A DNA stretch of 64,000 nt from Acinetobacter sp. ANC 4204 (lineage in GTDB: Bacteria; Pseudomonadota; Gammaproteobacteria; Pseudomonadales; Moraxellaceae), in assembly GCF_002135205.1 (NCBI RefSeq), contig NZ_NEFZ01000002.1, forward strand, positions 372,001 through 436,000, given 5' to 3'. Shown one piece after another: positions 62,337 through 64,000 of this stretch. The number at the start of each line of letters is the position of its first letter. Position 1 is the first letter of the stretch. The position numbers were made by a program, and so were the translations under genes. Under the pieces are notes generated by a model. The model saw nothing but the letters and a program-made list of their open reading frames with translations. It was not told the origin of the DNA and made no database searches.

Positions 62337-63356
62337 ATGGCCAGCTATATTCGTGCAGCCAGCCTTGGTGGATTTGAAGAACTCGTCCGAAGCTATAATG
62401 TAAATCCTATTGAAATTTTAAAAGACATTGGGATTTTACCTTCTTTACTTCGAGATCCCGATGCGTTTATTCATTATGATCATTATTTAAGTTTATTAGA
62501 AAAAGCCGCTTGCGTGTGCCAAGAAGAGTGCTTTGGCCTAAAACTCGGCGCGCTGCAAAATATTAGTACTATTGGCTTAATTGGTGTGTACATGTCACGA
62601 CAGCTAAGCATTTTGGAGGCGCTAAAAGTTGCCCAAAAATATGTTTACCTACATGCTGAAGGAGTTGTATTTCAAGTAACCCGCTATAATGCGCAGACAT
62701 GTAGACTCAACTTTGTCCGTCTAAATGACTACAACATCGACATGCCACAAAAGTCACAACTCGCAATTTGTCTAGTCAGCAATATTCTCAAGGATTTAAT
62801 CGGGCCACCTTGGTATGCAGAAAAAATCTGCCTAAAACAAAGAGCACCTCAACACAGCGCGCATATTTTTAAAGAACATTTTCCCTGTGAAGTTGAGTTT
62901 GAAAAAGATGAAGATGCCCTGTACTTCCCAGCAGCATTTTTAACGCTTAAACCCTATAATTTCAATGAAGATTTAGTCGATCAACTGATTCTACAGCGCC
63001 TTGAGATGCAAAGCAGTACCAAGGCAGATGATCAACCCCTTCTCATTGAAAGCTCCATTCGTATGTTAATGGCAACTGGTGATTGTAGTATTGAAAATAT
63101 CGCATTGTGTCTGGGGATACATCCCAAAAAACTACAACGCACCTTAAAGCAACAAGGGACCAGCTATCGCGATTTGCTCGAAAATGTTCGTAAAAAAGAA
63201 GCTCTGCGCATGATTGACGCAGGTAATATTAGCTTAACAGACATAGCCTTACAGTTAGGCTATGCCGAGCTGTCAATTTTTAGTCGGAACTTTAAAAACT
63301 GGTTTGGCTATCCAGCAAATGAATGGAAAAATAAAGTGAGAAGTCATCTAGAATAA
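62337..63356 (+). CDS. AraC family transcriptional regulator
   Basis: Regulator of 339 residues with an N-terminal ligand-binding domain of the arabinose-binding-like/OruR type (about 15-200, NPIEILKDIGILPSLL, GALQNISTIGLIGVY). The C-terminal AraC HTH (about 235-335) has DCSIENIALCLGIHPKKLQRTLKQQGTSY and ISLTDIALQLGYAELSIFSRNFKNWFGYPA. Relatives control alkane, terpenoid or amino-alcohol use. It probably activates the ALDH-GMC genes it diverges from. Confidence 0.88.
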   Translation: MASYIRAASLGGFEELVRSYNVNPIEILKDIGILPSLLRDPDAFIHYDHYLSLLEKAACVCQEECFGLKLGALQNISTIGLIGVYMSRQLSILEALKVAQKYVYLHAEGVVFQVTRYNAQTCRLNFVRLNDYNIDMPQKSQLAICLVSNILKDLIGPPWYAEKICLKQRAPQHSAHIFKEHFPCEVEFEKDEDALYFPAAFLTLKPYNFNEDLVDQLILQRLEMQSSTKADDQPLLIESSIRMLMATGDCSIENIALCLGIHPKKLQRTLKQQGTSYRDLLENVRKKEALRMIDAGNISLTDIALQLGYAELSIFSRNFKNWFGYPANEWKNKVRSHLE

Positions 63357-63367
63357 CTTCTCACTTT
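63333..63367 (+). terminator. Terminator overlapping the araC-type gene end
   Basis: A 12-bp perfect stem (AAAGTGAGAAGT and complement) with its left arm inside the last codons and its right arm after the stop codon. Confidence 0.7.
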
Positions 63368-63424
63368 CATTGGAATTCAAAATGAGTATGTGACAGGTTA
63401 ACCCTACACATTAAAGTCCATTTT

Positions 63425-64000
63425 TTATTTTTTAGGGAAAACAAAAGAAGCAATCAATCGTGCTCCCCAACCTTTAGGGCTAGCATCATGATCATCCGCC
63501 CAATATCTCGCACCCGCACCAACACTGATCAACTGCCCATTTAGATTAATAACTTTTGTAACAGTAAGATTTACTGGCATTGTGGCCTCTTCAGAATTCC
63601 AATCATAGGTTGTTTCTGTATTTAGACCCACGGTCGTACTGTTCGGGTAGGTATAACTTACAAAAGGTTGCACAAAAGTACTACTGATGGCATCCACGTC
63701 ATCATCATGTTCTACTCCCCAAATATGGTTTGCCAAAGCACCCACTGTCCAACCATGTGTTTGTTTCAAAATAACAAAAGTCGGTCCAAGTCCATATTGA
63801 TCTGCACCCAAAGTTTTTTCTGAGGCTGTCGGAAGTAATATCGCTGGACCAACTCCCCAGGTAATTCCACTCTCAGAAGTTTTCGAAGGAGAGAAAAATA
63901 GACTTTGTACAATATCACCTACCCCCCAATCATCCTCAAGGTTTGATTCGTTATAGACTTGATAAGTCACAGGTAAAACTGTACGTGAAATCAAATTCCA
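63425..64000 (-). CDS. Outer-membrane transport protein of the phenol-MetA/neuromedin-U-like family, C-terminal part
   Basis: At least 191 residues of a protein that continues past the right edge; the frame is still open at base 64000, reading WNLISRTVLPVTYQ. It is made of amphipathic strands (GITWGVGPAILLPTAS, GWTVGALANHIWGVE, FVQPFVSYTYPNSTTVGLNTETTYDW) and ends SFVFPKK. Such barrel proteins accompany aromatic and hydrophobic-compound degradation genes. It is likely the uptake partner of the neighbouring GMC/ALDH module. Confidence 0.75.
   Translation of the reverse strand, partial: WNLISRTVLPVTYQVYNESNLEDDWGVGDIVQSLFFSPSKTSESGITWGVGPAILLPTASEKTLGADQYGLGPTFVILKQTHGWTVGALANHIWGVEHDDDVDAISSTFVQPFVSYTYPNSTTVGLNTETTYDWNSEEATMPVNLTVTKVINLNGQLISVGAGARYWADDHDASPKGWGARLIASFVFPKK

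Overview
The window is about 40% GC, is densely packed with short intergenic gaps, and carries gene families in the arrangement typical of the Gammaproteobacterium genus Acinetobacter: a pmrCAB operon, an adeL-adeFGH RND efflux locus, a PutP/IspA/PrpF/AroP housekeeping stretch and a Nit1C cluster. I assign the genus with good confidence from protein resemblance and gene order; I cannot assign a species without a search.

Layout. (1) 1-18.4 kb is mostly core: the 3' part of an ammonium transporter gene, a HAD hydrolase, a PAP2 phosphatase convergent with pmrCAB (phosphoethanolamine transferase plus two-component system), a porin, an AmpG/FptX-like MFS transporter, a PlsC-type acyltransferase, a patatin lipoprotein, an NfeD/QmcA pair, putP, ispA, prpF, aroP and a tRNA-Arg(CCU). 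A perfect PmrA box precedes pmrC, and a near-perfect one precedes the PAP2 gene. (2) 18.4-41.7 kb is accessory in character. A possible integrase scar lies next to the tRNA. Four LysR genes each stand beside an oxidative, electrophile-handling or efflux module: YciI-like/DJ-1/SDR/ABM/SnoaL/nitroreductase; an arginase-fold protein; adeFGH; and a minus-strand cluster of aldo-keto reductase, exported hydrolases, an exported cupin-CMD fusion and a Bcr/CflA pump. This part ends with 14 perfect copies of TAATCTAG and a further exported hydrolase. (3) 42-50 kb holds a complete Nit1C cluster (nitB-nitH), the set linked in Pseudomonas to assimilation of cyanide as a nitrogen source, divergent from its sigma-54 activator. 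Its sigma-54 promoter and three activator-like sites can be read directly. (4) 50-58.8 kb carries HxlR/Old Yellow Enzyme, chrBA (chromate), uppP and arsC-arsR-acr3 (arsenic), plus several small unannotated reading frames, one of which is a 25-residue membrane peptide with a good ribosome-binding site. (5) 58.9-64 kb holds a GMC oxidoreductase, a coniferyl-aldehyde-dehydrogenase-like enzyme, an AraC regulator with 21-bp-spaced direct repeats in its promoter, and an outer-membrane beta-barrel protein cut by the right edge. Together these look like an inducible module for oxidising a hydrophobic alcohol or aldehyde.

The most informative signals beyond gene calls are cis-regulatory: the two PmrA boxes, the sigma-54 promoter with its three upstream sites, the ChrB and ArsR operators, palindromes in LysR divergent promoters, and the AraC repeats. 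No wholly new system is certain. The best candidates for new biology are the cupin-CMD/hydrolase cluster, the small membrane peptide beside the ars operon, and the inferred PmrA control of the PAP2 phosphatase.
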